A DNA stretch of 7,233 nucleotides from an uncultured Mesorhizobium sp. (GTDB lineage Bacteria > Pseudomonadota > Alphaproteobacteria > Rhizobiales > Rhizobiaceae), in the NCBI GenBank assembly GCA_950071955.1, contig CATMOC010000182.1, positions 1 through 7,233 on the forward strand, in the 5' to 3' direction. Below the pieces are notes generated by a model. It saw only the letters and a list, made by a program, of their open reading frames with translations, was not told the origin of the DNA and did no database searches. The position numbers and the translations under genes are program-made. Below, in pieces: positions 1-7,233 of the stretch. Every line of letters begins with the position of its first letter. Position 1 is the first letter of the stretch.

Positions 1-249
1 CAGATGGTTTCGCACGGGCTCGGGATCACGCTCATCCCGGAAATGGCGATCACGGCCGGCGGAGAGCCCCGCGACATGAAGATCGTTCCCTTCGCCGACC
101 CGCAACCCTCGCGAACGATCTGCCTGGCGTGGCGCAAGAACAGCCCGCGCAACGACGAATGCCGGATGATCGCCCAATTGATCCGCGAGGCGAATCGCAG
201 CGCGACGGGGGAACCGGGGCGAAATGCCGATGCGCTCACGCAGGCGTGA
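1..249 (+). CDS. LysR-type transcriptional regulator, OxyR-like (C-terminal fragment)
   Basis: The reading frame is open from base 1 and ends at the TGA at 247-249, so only the last 82 residues are present; the start and the DNA-binding helix-turn-helix lie upstream of the window. The visible part resembles the end of the LysR substrate-binding domain: a stretch reading QMVSHGLGITLIPEMAI, then a strand with IVPFADPQPSRTICLAWRK and a closing helix MIAQLIREAN. This pattern (G-x-GITLxP, then PxPxRTIxLxWRxxSPR) is what E. coli OxyR has at the same place, so a peroxide-responsive regulator is the best guess. The redox cysteines that would prove OxyR are not in the window, so I give no gene symbol. 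The final ~15 residues are a polar tail. The next gene starts 66 bases later on the same strand; nothing shows that the regulator controls it. Confidence 0.8.
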   Translation, partial: QMVSHGLGITLIPEMAITAGGEPRDMKIVPFADPQPSRTICLAWRKNSPRNDECRMIAQLIREANRSATGEPGRNADALTQA

Positions 250-300
250 AAGACCCAACCAGCAGCGCGCCCTATCTGACCTTCAGACCCGATTTCCTTC

Positions 301-306
301 AGGAGG
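301..306 (+). promoter_or_regulatory. Shine-Dalgarno of the sugar dehydrogenase gene
   Basis: AGGAGG, a perfect anti-16S match, ends 9 bases before the ATG at 316 and supports that start codon. The 66-base gap between the regulator and this gene also holds a very small TCTGA/TCAGA inverted repeat (275-287), too weak to call a terminator. Confidence 0.7.
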
Positions 307-315
307 CTGCAGATC

Positions 316-1464
316 ATGCGAATTCGACCCGTTGTCATTGCCGCCCTTGCGGTTCCCCTCGTCGCTTCGAACGCTTCGGCGCAGAGCGCGACGGTGATCG
401 GCAACGCAGGCACCACGCTGTCCGTGGCGCCGGTTACCGATTTCAACGAGCCGTGGGCAATGACCTTCCTGCCCGACGGAAACCTGCTCGTCACCGAGAA
501 ATCCGGAAACCTGCTCCTCGTCTCGCAGGATGGCGAGAAGACGAAAATTTCCGGCGTGCCGAACGTCGCCTATGGCGGCCAGGGCGGTCTGGGCGATATC
601 GTCCTGCATCCGCAGTTTTCCGAGAACGACCGGGTATACATCTCCTTTGCCGAGCCGGGCGACGGGAACACACGCGGCGCGGCGGTGGCGAGCGCGACCC
701 TGGTCCGTGACGGCGGTTCCGCGTCGCTGGAGAATCTGCAGGTCATTTGGCGGCAGCAACCGAAGGTGACCGGGGAAGGGCATTACTCCCACCGCCTTGC
801 GTTCTCGCCCGACGGCGAGCACCTGTTCATCACGTCGGGCGAGCGTCAGAAGCAGACGCCGGCGCAGGACATGGAGGTCAACCTCGGCAAGATCATCCGT
901 CTGGACCCGGATGGCTCCACTCCGGACGACAACCCGTTCCAGGATCAGGGCGAGCTTGCCCAAACCTTCTGGAGCGTCGGCCATCGCAACATGCTGGGCA
1001 TCGCCTTCGACGGCGAGGGCCGGCTCTGGGCGCATGAGATGGGACCGCGCGGCGGCGACGAGCTGAACCTGATCAAGCCGGGTGAAAACTACGGATGGCC
1101 GGTCGTCTCGAACGGACGCAACTACAACGGCAGCGACATACCGGACCATCCGACCCGCCCCGAATTCGAGGCGCCGGAAGCATCCTGGACCCCGGTGATC
1201 TCGCCGGCCGGGCTCGTCATCTACTCGGGCGGCGTCTTCCCGGAATGGCAGGGTGATGCCGTGATCGGCGGCCTCAGCGCCCGCGCCATCATCCATGTCG
1301 AACTGGGCGAACAGGAGGACGGAACGCTCGCGGGCGAGGTGGAGCGCTTCGACATGGGCGCGCGCATCCGCGAGGTCGAGCAGGGTCCCGACGGCGCGCT
1401 CTGGGCACTGGAGGACCGCGCCGGCGGCAGGCTCCTCAAGCTGACGCCCGCCGACGCCGACTGA
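316..1464 (+). CDS. Secreted PQQ-dependent aldose sugar dehydrogenase (YliI/Asd-like, soluble glucose dehydrogenase family)
   Basis: A 382-residue protein predicted to oxidise aldoses in the periplasm with pyrroloquinoline quinone. Residues 1-22 form a Sec signal peptide (basic MRIR, hydrophobic core, ASA cleavage site before Gln23). The rest shows the repeated strands of a six-bladed beta-propeller. Family landmarks are [17 protein letters not shown] (45-61), [15 protein letters not shown] (87-101), [13 protein letters not shown] (155-167), [11 protein letters not shown] (190-200), [14 protein letters not shown] (219-232) and [14 protein letters not shown] (249-262). His159 and Arg224 are my candidates for the catalytic His and Arg of this family, by motif position only. 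Length is typical for the YliI group. The ATG is supported by an AGGAGG 9 bases upstream. No pqq biosynthesis genes are visible, so PQQ would be made elsewhere or taken up. The true substrate cannot be told from sequence; homologues are often annotated only as glucose/sorbosone dehydrogenases. Confidence 0.92.
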   Translation: MRIRPVVIAALAVPLVASNASAQSATVIGNAGTTLSVAPVTDFNEPWAMTFLPDGNLLVTEKSGNLLLVSQDGEKTKISGVPNVAYGGQGGLGDIVLHPQFSENDRVYISFAEPGDGNTRGAAVASATLVRDGGSASLENLQVIWRQQPKVTGEGHYSHRLAFSPDGEHLFITSGERQKQTPAQDMEVNLGKIIRLDPDGSTPDDNPFQDQGELAQTFWSVGHRNMLGIAFDGEGRLWAHEMGPRGGDELNLIKPGENYGWPVVSNGRNYNGSDIPDHPTRPEFEAPEASWTPVISPAGLVIYSGGVFPEWQGDAVIGGLSARAIIHVELGEQEDGTLAGEVERFDMGARIREVEQGPDGALWALEDRAGGRLLKLTPADAD

Positions 1465-1466
1465 GC

Positions 1467-1505
1467 TTTTTTTCAGAGAATGTGGATCGCGAGCGCGATC
1501 CACAT
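1467..1505. terminator. Convergent 3' end: T7 run plus 26-base palindrome, possible terminator region
   Basis: The two converging stop codons are separated by only 8 bases, ending in a run of seven T on the + strand (1467-1473). Next to it, inside the last codons of the MAPEG gene, is a near-perfect palindrome: ATGTGGATCGCG (1480-1491), spacer AG, CGCGATCCACAT (1494-1505). The RNA hairpin would be very stable on either strand. The T run lies before the hairpin on the + strand and becomes an A run after it on the - strand, so it is not a textbook rho-independent terminator in either direction. A role in blocking read-through or protecting 3' ends is inference. Confidence 0.4.
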
Positions 1506-1883
1506 CGCGCCCAGCGCCAGGAAGCCGAGCGTGAAAGCCGGCTGGCGGAAGCGGATGCGATTGCTTGTGACGTGAATCCAGGCGTGCACGTAGCGCGAAA
1601 GCACGAACAGCCACGCCAGCGCCACCGCAACCGCTCCCGCAGCGCCCGTCGCGTAGAGCGCGAGGCAGCAAACGTGGAAGAGGACCGGCAGCTCGAACTG
1701 GTTCGTCAGGTTGTTGCGCACAAACAGGCTCTGCGCCGGCTCGTCCCGGTTTTCCCGGAACTGCGATACCCTGGCGCTGCCGGCCCTGACGGCTGACATG
1801 CGGCGCAGGAACATCATGAAGTAGACGCCGTAGACCAGCGCTACATGCGCGATCATCGGCCAGAAGATGGCGGTCTGGTTCAT
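1473..1883 (-). CDS. MAPEG-family integral membrane protein
   Basis: A 136-residue, four-helix membrane protein of the MAPEG family (membrane-associated proteins in eicosanoid and glutathione metabolism). Hydrophobic segments lie at about 5-26, 65-83, 84-97 and 115-134. The family signature RNNLTNQFELPVLFH is at 56-70, giving the R-x-x-N-x-x-E-x-P pattern with Asn61, Glu64 and Pro66. A second conserved stretch, RYVHAWIHVTSNRIRFR, is at 97-113. Eukaryotic members bind glutathione or lipids. Bacterial members of this short type have mostly unknown substrates, so I assign no reaction. The ATG starts 37 bases after the guaA stop on the same strand; only a weak AAAGG-like ribosome site precedes it, consistent with translation from a guaA read-through transcript. 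The last nine codons form half of a palindrome described separately. Confidence 0.88.
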   Translation of the reverse strand: MNQTAIFWPMIAHVALVYGVYFMMFLRRMSAVRAGSARVSQFRENRDEPAQSLFVRNNLTNQFELPVLFHVCCLALYATGAAGAVAVALAWLFVLSRYVHAWIHVTSNRIRFRQPAFTLGFLALGAMWIALAIHIL

Positions 1884-1920
1884 GCGGCTGCGGCCTTTCG
1901 AGGCGGTGCTCGGAGTGGGA

Positions 1921-3483
<1,563 letters not shown>

Positions 3484-3490
3484 GTCGAGC

Positions 3491-3519
3491 GCATAGAGAA
3501 ACGGCCGCCAATAGGCAAG
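3491..3519 (-). promoter_or_regulatory. Candidate guaA promoter, near-leaderless
   Basis: On the minus strand CTTGCC (3519-3514), a 17-base spacer and CTATGC (3496-3491) match 5/6 and 4/6 of the rhizobial housekeeping sigma consensus CTTGAC-N17-CTATAT. The ATG of guaA follows the -10 box after only 7 bases (GCTCGAC), so transcription would begin about at or one base before the start codon. The lack of a Shine-Dalgarno sequence here agrees with a leaderless message. This is pattern matching only; no expression data are available. Confidence 0.4.
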
Positions 3520-3545
3520 TCTCGCCGGCGCAGGGCAGCTCCGCT

Positions 3546-3597
3546 CAACAGGAAAACGCTCGTGGTCCCGGTTCGGACCGCAAGCGTCTCCCTGTTG
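3546..3597 (-). terminator. Imperfect inverted repeat between mscL and guaA, probable mscL terminator
   Basis: A 52-base structure with one common axis: outer arms CAACAGG/CCTGTTG (3546-3552 and 3591-3597), middle arms ACGCT/AGCGT (3556-3560 and 3583-3587) and inner arms GGTCC/GGACC (3564-3568 and 3575-3579) around a 6-base loop. The 3-base gaps are symmetric and partly pairable. Read on the minus strand it starts 20 bases after the mscL stop codon, and the inner hairpin runs straight into GTTTTCC, a short T tract. That fits a terminator of mscL lying just upstream of the candidate guaA promoter. The outer arms would then overlap the T tract, so two alternative folds are possible. Confidence 0.5.
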
Positions 3598-3616
3598 GCC
3601 CGATCTTCGCGGAGCG

Positions 3617-4063
3617 TCAGACCGCCCGCGGAGGCTCGCCGCCCTTGGCGAGCAGGTCGCGGATCTGGGTCAGGAGCAATATGTCGGCCGGGGGAGGGGC
3701 GGGCTGCGCGGGCGTCGCCTGCGGTTCCTCCATGCGGCGGCGAAGGCTGTTCACGGCCTTGATCATCAGGAAGATGATCCAGGCAAGGATCAGGAAATTG
3801 ATGATCACGGTGATGAAGTTGCCGTAGGCGAAAACCGCACCCTGTTCCCTGGCCGCTTCCAGCGTCGTGGCCGTGACACCGGATGCAAGGGGTATGTAGT
3901 AGTTCGAGAAGTCGACGCCGCCGAAGATCGCGCCAACGATCGGCATGATGACGTCGTCGGTCAGCGACTTGACGATCAGTCCGAACGCGCCACCGATGAT
4001 GACGCCGACGGCGAGATCGATGACGTTCCCCTTCGAGATAAATTCCCTGAATTCCTTCAACAT
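3617..4063 (-). CDS. mscL: Large-conductance mechanosensitive channel
   Basis: A 148-residue inner-membrane channel that opens under extreme membrane tension and releases solutes during osmotic downshock; it works as a homopentamer. The N-terminal amphipathic helix ([13 protein letters not shown]) leads into TM1 (about 14-45, [20 protein letters not shown] then [14 protein letters not shown]). A periplasmic loop follows (46-78), then TM2 (79-103, [20 protein letters not shown]), a basic stretch NSLRRRMEE and a Pro/Ala linker. The C-terminal bundle helix is [13 protein letters not shown] (127-139). All are standard MscL landmarks at standard length. An upstream in-frame ATG at 4222 would add 53 residues with no MscL homology. 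The start at 4063 is preferred because it begins the conserved helix and has AAAGGAG 8 bases before it. The gene is divergent from the sensor kinase. Confidence 0.97.
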   Translation of the reverse strand: MLKEFREFISKGNVIDLAVGVIIGGAFGLIVKSLTDDVIMPIVGAIFGGVDFSNYYIPLASGVTATTLEAAREQGAVFAYGNFITVIINFLILAWIIFLMIKAVNSLRRRMEEPQATPAQPAPPPADILLLTQIRDLLAKGGEPPRAV

Positions 4064-4071
4064 TGGACCCT

Positions 4072-4078
4072 CTCCTTT
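4072..4078 (-). promoter_or_regulatory. Shine-Dalgarno of mscL
   Basis: AAAGGAG on the minus strand, 8 bases before the ATG at 4063. It decides between this start and the longer open frame beginning at 4222. Confidence 0.75.
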
Positions 4079-4229
4079 GAACCAGGCGGCAGAGCGGCGA
4101 ATCCCGATCTGCCCGCGAACTATACGACAAGTCGCAGCCGCTGGATGCATGGGCCGCACGCGTTCCGGCGGATGATGCGGCGTGACGGGGCGTTTGCTTT
4201 TTGACGCGGAGTTGATGAACATCGGCGCC

Positions 4230-4235
4230 AGGAGG
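4230..4235 (+). promoter_or_regulatory. Shine-Dalgarno of the sensor kinase gene
   Basis: AGGAGG, 7 bases before the ATG at 4243, fixes the kinase start. The 179-base divergent region 4064-4242 between mscL and the kinase must hold both promoters, but I see no well-spaced -35/-10 pair in either direction. Confidence 0.75.
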
Positions 4236-4242
4236 AACCGGC

Positions 4243-7158
4243 ATGCACGGCTGGGTCGTCGTCATTATCGCTGTCGCCTACCTGACACTGCTCTTCGCGA
4301 TCGCGAGCATCGGCGACCGCCGCGCCGCGCGCCTGCAGCCGGGCAAGCCTCGCCCGTGGATTTATGCCCTCAGCCTAGCGATCTACTGCACGTCCTGGAC
4401 CTTCTTCGGCTCGGTCGGCCTTGCGTCGGAACGCGGACTTGAATTCGTCGCGATCTACATTGGGCCGGTGCTGGTGTTTCTATTCGGCTATCAGCTCCTG
4501 AACCGCATCATCCGTCTCTCGAAGGCCGAGAAGATCACCTCCATCGCCGATTTCCTGGCAGCGCGGTACGGAAAGAGCTTCGCGGTCGCCTCCATCGCGA
4601 CCATCATCGCGACGATCGGCGCCATCCCGTACATCGCGCTGCAATTGAAATCGATATCCGGGTCGGTGAGCCTGATGGTGGAGCACTACAACGGCGCACC
4701 GCCATCGATCGATCTGATCATCGGTGACATTTCGTTGCTCGTGGCGGTGCTTCTGGCGCTGTTCGCGGTGCTCTTCGGCACGCGCCACGCCGATGCGACC
4801 GAGCACCAGGACGGCCTTATCCTCGCGGTCGCCGTCGAATCGGTGGTCAAGCTGGCGGCATTCCTGGCCGTCGGCGTAACCGTCGTCTTCTTCCTCTTCG
4901 ACGGCCCGGCCAATCTGATCGCTGCGGTCAGGGCGAACGTCGAAGTGGCCGCTGCATCGGCCTACCCGACGTCCTTTGCCACCTGGTTCGTGTTGACGGG
5001 CCTCAGCGCCTTCGCGATCATCATGCTCCCGCGCCAGTTCTACGTAATGATCGTGGAAAACCGCGGCGCGTCGGAACTGCGCACCGCGACCTGGGTTTTC
5101 CCCGTCTATCTCGTGCTAATCAACCTCTTCGTCATACCGATCGCCTTCGCGGGGCTGGTCAGCGTCGGCGGCCAGACGAGCGCCGATCTCTACGTGCTGT
5201 CGCTGCCGTTGCTCACCGGGCACGACCTGCTTGCCGTTGCCGCCTTCATCGGCGGACTGTCGGCGGCGACCGCAATGGTCATCGTTGCGAGCGTCGCGCT
5301 CTCCATCATGATCTCAAACGACCTCGTCATCCCGCTGCTCTTCAGGCGCCTGCTCAGCGCCGGCCGCAGTGAAAACGAGAACTGGGCGCAGGTGATCATG
5401 AACGTGCGCCGAATGGCCATCTTCATCATCCTCTTCGCGGCGTTTCTCTACTACAGGGAATCGACCCACAATGCGCGGCTCGCGTCGATCGGCCTGATGT
5501 CCTTCGCCGCGATCGCGCAGTTCGCGCCCTGCTTCTTCGGCGGGCTGCTGTGGCGGCGGGCGAACGCGCGCGGCGCGATCATCGGGATGACCGCAGGTAT
5601 CCTGACCTGGAGCTATACGCTCCTGCTTCCGTCACTGGCACCGGCCGATACGGCCTTCATCGTCCACGGCCCGCTCGGCCTGGAGGCGCTGCGGCCGCAA
5701 GCATTGTTCGGCGTCGTGGCGGAACCGCTCAATCACGGCGTCTTCTGGAGCCTGCTCCTGAACACCGCCGGCTACATCCTCGGGTCGCTTTCGCGCGCTG
5801 CGTCGCCGCTCGAGCGCATCCAGGCCTCGATCTTCGTGCCGCGCGAGGTCAGCCCGATGCCGAGCCTGCGTCGGTTCCGCACCGCCGTCACCGTCGATGA
5901 TCTCAAGGACACGATCTCGCGCTATCTCGGCGCCGAGCGGACGGAGCGATCGTTCGAGACCTTCGGGCACAATTCCGGCCGGCGTATCGACGGGAGCGTG
6001 CCGGCGGACGTGACTGTGATCCGCTTTTCCGAGCAGTTGCTGGCAAGCGCCGTCGGTTCCTCCTCGGCGCGCCTGATCCTCTCCCTGCTGCTGCAGCGGC
6101 GCGACTCGACCGTCAAGGACGCGTTCAAGCTGCTCGACGACGCTTCCGAGGCGCTCCAGCACAACCGCGACCTGCTCCAGACCGCGCTCGACCAGATGGA
6201 GCAGGGGGTCACCGTGTTCGATCAGGATTTCCGCCTGATCTGCTGGAACCGCCAGTTCCGCCTGCTCTTCGACCTGCCGGACGAACTTGGCCAGGTCGGG
6301 GTCTCGATCGGTCAGGTGCTCGAGCATCTGGCGCGACGCGGCGACATCGCCCACGGGGCGGAAGGCCTGACGCTGGAGCGGCTCAATACCTTCGGCAATC
6401 CCTGGCAGATCGAACTCGCAGCAAGCGGGCGCATCATCGAGGTGCGTTCCAACCCGATGCCGGATGGCGGCATCGTGGCGACCTACGCGGACATCACCGC
6501 CCGCGTGCGCGCCGGCCTCGCCCTGAAGAGCGCCAACGAAACGCTCGAACAGCGCGTTGCCCGCCGGACCGCCGAACTCATGCAAGTCAACGAGGAACTG
6601 GCGCAGGCGCAGATGCTCGCCGAGGAAGCCAATCTCGGCAAGACGAAATTCCTCGCCGCCGCCGGGCACGACATCCTCCAGCCGCTCAATGCGGCACGGC
6701 TCTACTGTTCGTCGCTCCTGGAACAGGCAGGCAAGGGGTCGATCGGCTCTGCGGCGAGCAACATCGAATCTGCCCTCGAATCTGTCGAGATGATCCTCGG
6801 CGCGGTGCTCGATATCTCACGGCTGGATGCCGGTGCGATGAAACCGTCCGTCACGTCGTTCCGCCTGGACGGTCTCTTCCGCCAGATCGCGAACGACTTC
6901 CTTCCAATGGCACGGGAAAAGGGCCTGGAGCTGAAGGTGGTGCCCTGCTCATTGACCGTCTCGACGGACCGCAACCTCCTGCGCCGCCTGACGCAGAACC
7001 TTGTTTCCAACTCGATCAAGTATACCCGCCGGGGAACGGTGCTGGTCGGCGCGCGCCGCCGGGGGGACCTCGTCGATCGATCTGATGCTGAAGCTGATCG
7101 CGGACGATCACGGTCTGGTGGTCGAGGACCCGTTCGCCATCCATGGGCACGACGTTGA
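4243..7158 (+). CDS. Sensor histidine kinase with N-terminal sodium/solute-symporter domain (CbrA/NahK/ErcS-like), 3' end broken
   Basis: An inner-membrane sensor kinase of the transporter-fused type. Residues 1 to about 510 form a multi-helix SLC5/symporter-like domain, with the subfamily's typical [19 protein letters not shown] near residues 44-62. A linker with [20 protein letters not shown] follows, resembling the STAC-type connector. A PAS domain (about 650-755) carries [18 protein letters not shown] and ends in YADIT. A coiled coil runs 760-803, then HisKA with the phospho-acceptor His809 in [15 protein letters not shown]. The ATPase domain begins normally and includes the N-box [11 protein letters not shown] (918-928). 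After about residue 940 homology stops: no frame continues into the expected DTGxGI, GLGL-type G boxes or a receiver domain, and the frame runs out at 7156-7158. Full-length relatives I know of are roughly 1,100-1,200 residues. The ligand is unknown. As written the protein could not bind ATP normally. See the junction entry. Confidence 0.9.
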   Translation: MHGWVVVIIAVAYLTLLFAIASIGDRRAARLQPGKPRPWIYALSLAIYCTSWTFFGSVGLASERGLEFVAIYIGPVLVFLFGYQLLNRIIRLSKAEKITSIADFLAARYGKSFAVASIATIIATIGAIPYIALQLKSISGSVSLMVEHYNGAPPSIDLIIGDISLLVAVLLALFAVLFGTRHADATEHQDGLILAVAVESVVKLAAFLAVGVTVVFFLFDGPANLIAAVRANVEVAAASAYPTSFATWFVLTGLSAFAIIMLPRQFYVMIVENRGASELRTATWVFPVYLVLINLFVIPIAFAGLVSVGGQTSADLYVLSLPLLTGHDLLAVAAFIGGLSAATAMVIVASVALSIMISNDLVIPLLFRRLLSAGRSENENWAQVIMNVRRMAIFIILFAAFLYYRESTHNARLASIGLMSFAAIAQFAPCFFGGLLWRRANARGAIIGMTAGILTWSYTLLLPSLAPADTAFIVHGPLGLEALRPQALFGVVAEPLNHGVFWSLLLNTAGYILGSLSRAASPLERIQASIFVPREVSPMPSLRRFRTAVTVDDLKDTISRYLGAERTERSFETFGHNSGRRIDGSVPADVTVIRFSEQLLASAVGSSSARLILSLLLQRRDSTVKDAFKLLDDASEALQHNRDLLQTALDQMEQGVTVFDQDFRLICWNRQFRLLFDLPDELGQVGVSIGQVLEHLARRGDIAHGAEGLTLERLNTFGNPWQIELAASGRIIEVRSNPMPDGGIVATYADITARVRAGLALKSANETLEQRVARRTAELMQVNEELAQAQMLAEEANLGKTKFLAAAGHDILQPLNAARLYCSSLLEQAGKGSIGSAASNIESALESVEMILGAVLDISRLDAGAMKPSVTSFRLDGLFRQIANDFLPMAREKGLELKVVPCSLTVSTDRNLLRRLTQNLVSNSIKYTRRGTVLVGARRRGDLVDRSDAEADRGRSRSGGRGPVRHPWARR
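7063..7097. other. Probable chimeric junction between two truncated genes
   Basis: Left of this interval the + strand encodes the kinase up to [12 protein letters not shown]. Right of it the - strand encodes an amidohydrolase-like N-terminus up to VIVRD (codon GAT at 7097-7099). Neither protein continues across in any frame. The intervening ~30 bases are GATC-rich and match neither expected continuation. A 6-base inverted repeat TGATCG/CGATCA with a 4-base loop (7095-7110) sits at the right edge. Whether this is a real rearrangement or a cloning, amplification or assembly chimera cannot be decided from the sequence. Confidence 0.6.
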
Positions 7159-7233
7159 CGTCGACGAAGGCCGTGGATCCCGTGGGGGTCTGGCCGGCGA
7201 CAGGGAGGGGGAGGAAGACGAGAAGGGTCACTG
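7097..7233 (-). CDS. Amidohydrolase-like protein, N-terminal fragment (partial at both ends)
   Basis: On the minus strand the frame from the window's right edge reads LLVFLPLPVAGQTPTG, the end of a probable Sec signal peptide. It then reads [20 protein letters not shown] followed by VIVRD. The second part is the opening beta-sandwich motif of secreted imidazolonepropionase-like or other metal-dependent amidohydrolases, usually continuing as VRDGRIxxIGP. Here it breaks off after VRD, before any metal-binding HxH, and the frame goes on with unrelated residues to a stop at 7016. A GTG at 7229-7231 could be a start. It would give an unusually short, charge-poor signal peptide, so the true start probably lies outside the window. 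The identification rests on about 35 residues and no substrate can be inferred. Confidence 0.5.

Noticed and set aside
283..1671. Long minus-strand open frame (462 codons) opposite the sugar dehydrogenase
   Set aside because: It has the Arg/Ala/Gly/Asp-rich composition of an antisense shadow in GC-rich DNA and no recognisable domain. The opposite strand encodes a clear PQQ dehydrogenase.
4119..4124. TATAGT on the minus strand as a -10 box for mscL
   Set aside because: No acceptable -35 hexamer lies 16-18 bases upstream. A single hexamer is too weak to call.
4201..4206. TTGACG as a -35 box for the kinase gene
   Set aside because: A 17-base spacing leads to GGCGCC, not a -10 element, and the start point would fall at or beyond the ribosome site.
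4064..4222. 53-residue N-terminal extension of MscL from an upstream ATG
   Set aside because: The added residues look non-coding, while the ATG at 4063 has a strong Shine-Dalgarno and begins the conserved MscL helix.
4705..4718. 14-base repeat (TCGATCGATCTGAT) also present at 7073-7086
   Set aside because: The sequence is GATC-simple and one copy is normal kinase coding sequence. Such a match is plausible by chance and does not line up with a clear recombination of the two sites.
7063..7158. A simple frameshift as the cause of the kinase truncation
   Set aside because: None of the three + frames after 7063 contains the expected DTGxGI motif or other ATPase-domain sequence, and the minus strand there has its own coding signal.

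Overview
The window is GC-rich, densely coded bacterial DNA, most likely from an alphaproteobacterium. A Hyphomicrobiales-like (rhizobial) source is my best guess. It rests on the protein flavour (GuaA, MscL and a transporter-fused NahK/ErcS/CbrA-type kinase) and on a promoter resembling the rhizobial CTTGAC-N17-CTATAT pattern. No rRNA or other marker gene confirms it. There is no sign of phage, insertion sequence, CRISPR array, tRNA or rRNA, and no gene-free stretch longer than about 180 bases.

Layout. Positions 1-249 hold the C-terminal end of an OxyR-like LysR regulator (+). A secreted PQQ-type aldose sugar dehydrogenase follows at 316-1464 (+). It converges, with only 8 bases between stop codons, on a 136-residue MAPEG-family membrane protein (1473-1883, -). 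Upstream of that on the same strand lie guaA (GMP synthase, 1921-3483, -) and mscL (mechanosensitive channel, 3617-4063, -). mscL is divergent, across 179 bases, from a large sensor kinase (4243 onward, +) with an N-terminal sodium/solute-symporter-like domain followed by linker, PAS, coiled coil and HisKA. The last ~140 bases read best on the minus strand, as the N-terminal part of a secreted amidohydrolase-like protein.

How the parts relate. Most are unrelated housekeeping or stress functions: guaA makes GMP, MscL is the osmotic emergency valve, the dehydrogenase oxidises sugars in the periplasm, and the kinase probably senses a nutrient or transport state. guaA and the MAPEG gene may share a transcript (37-base gap). 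mscL and guaA appear insulated by a strong imperfect hairpin. A good candidate promoter lies so close to the guaA ATG that the message may be nearly leaderless.

The most notable anomaly is at about 7063-7097. There the kinase loses homology just after its N-box, before the ATP-binding G boxes, and the minus-strand amidohydrolase loses homology at nearly the same place. Two truncated genes meeting head-on look like a chimeric junction, either an assembly or amplification artefact or a real rearrangement. I found no convincing novel biological system here.
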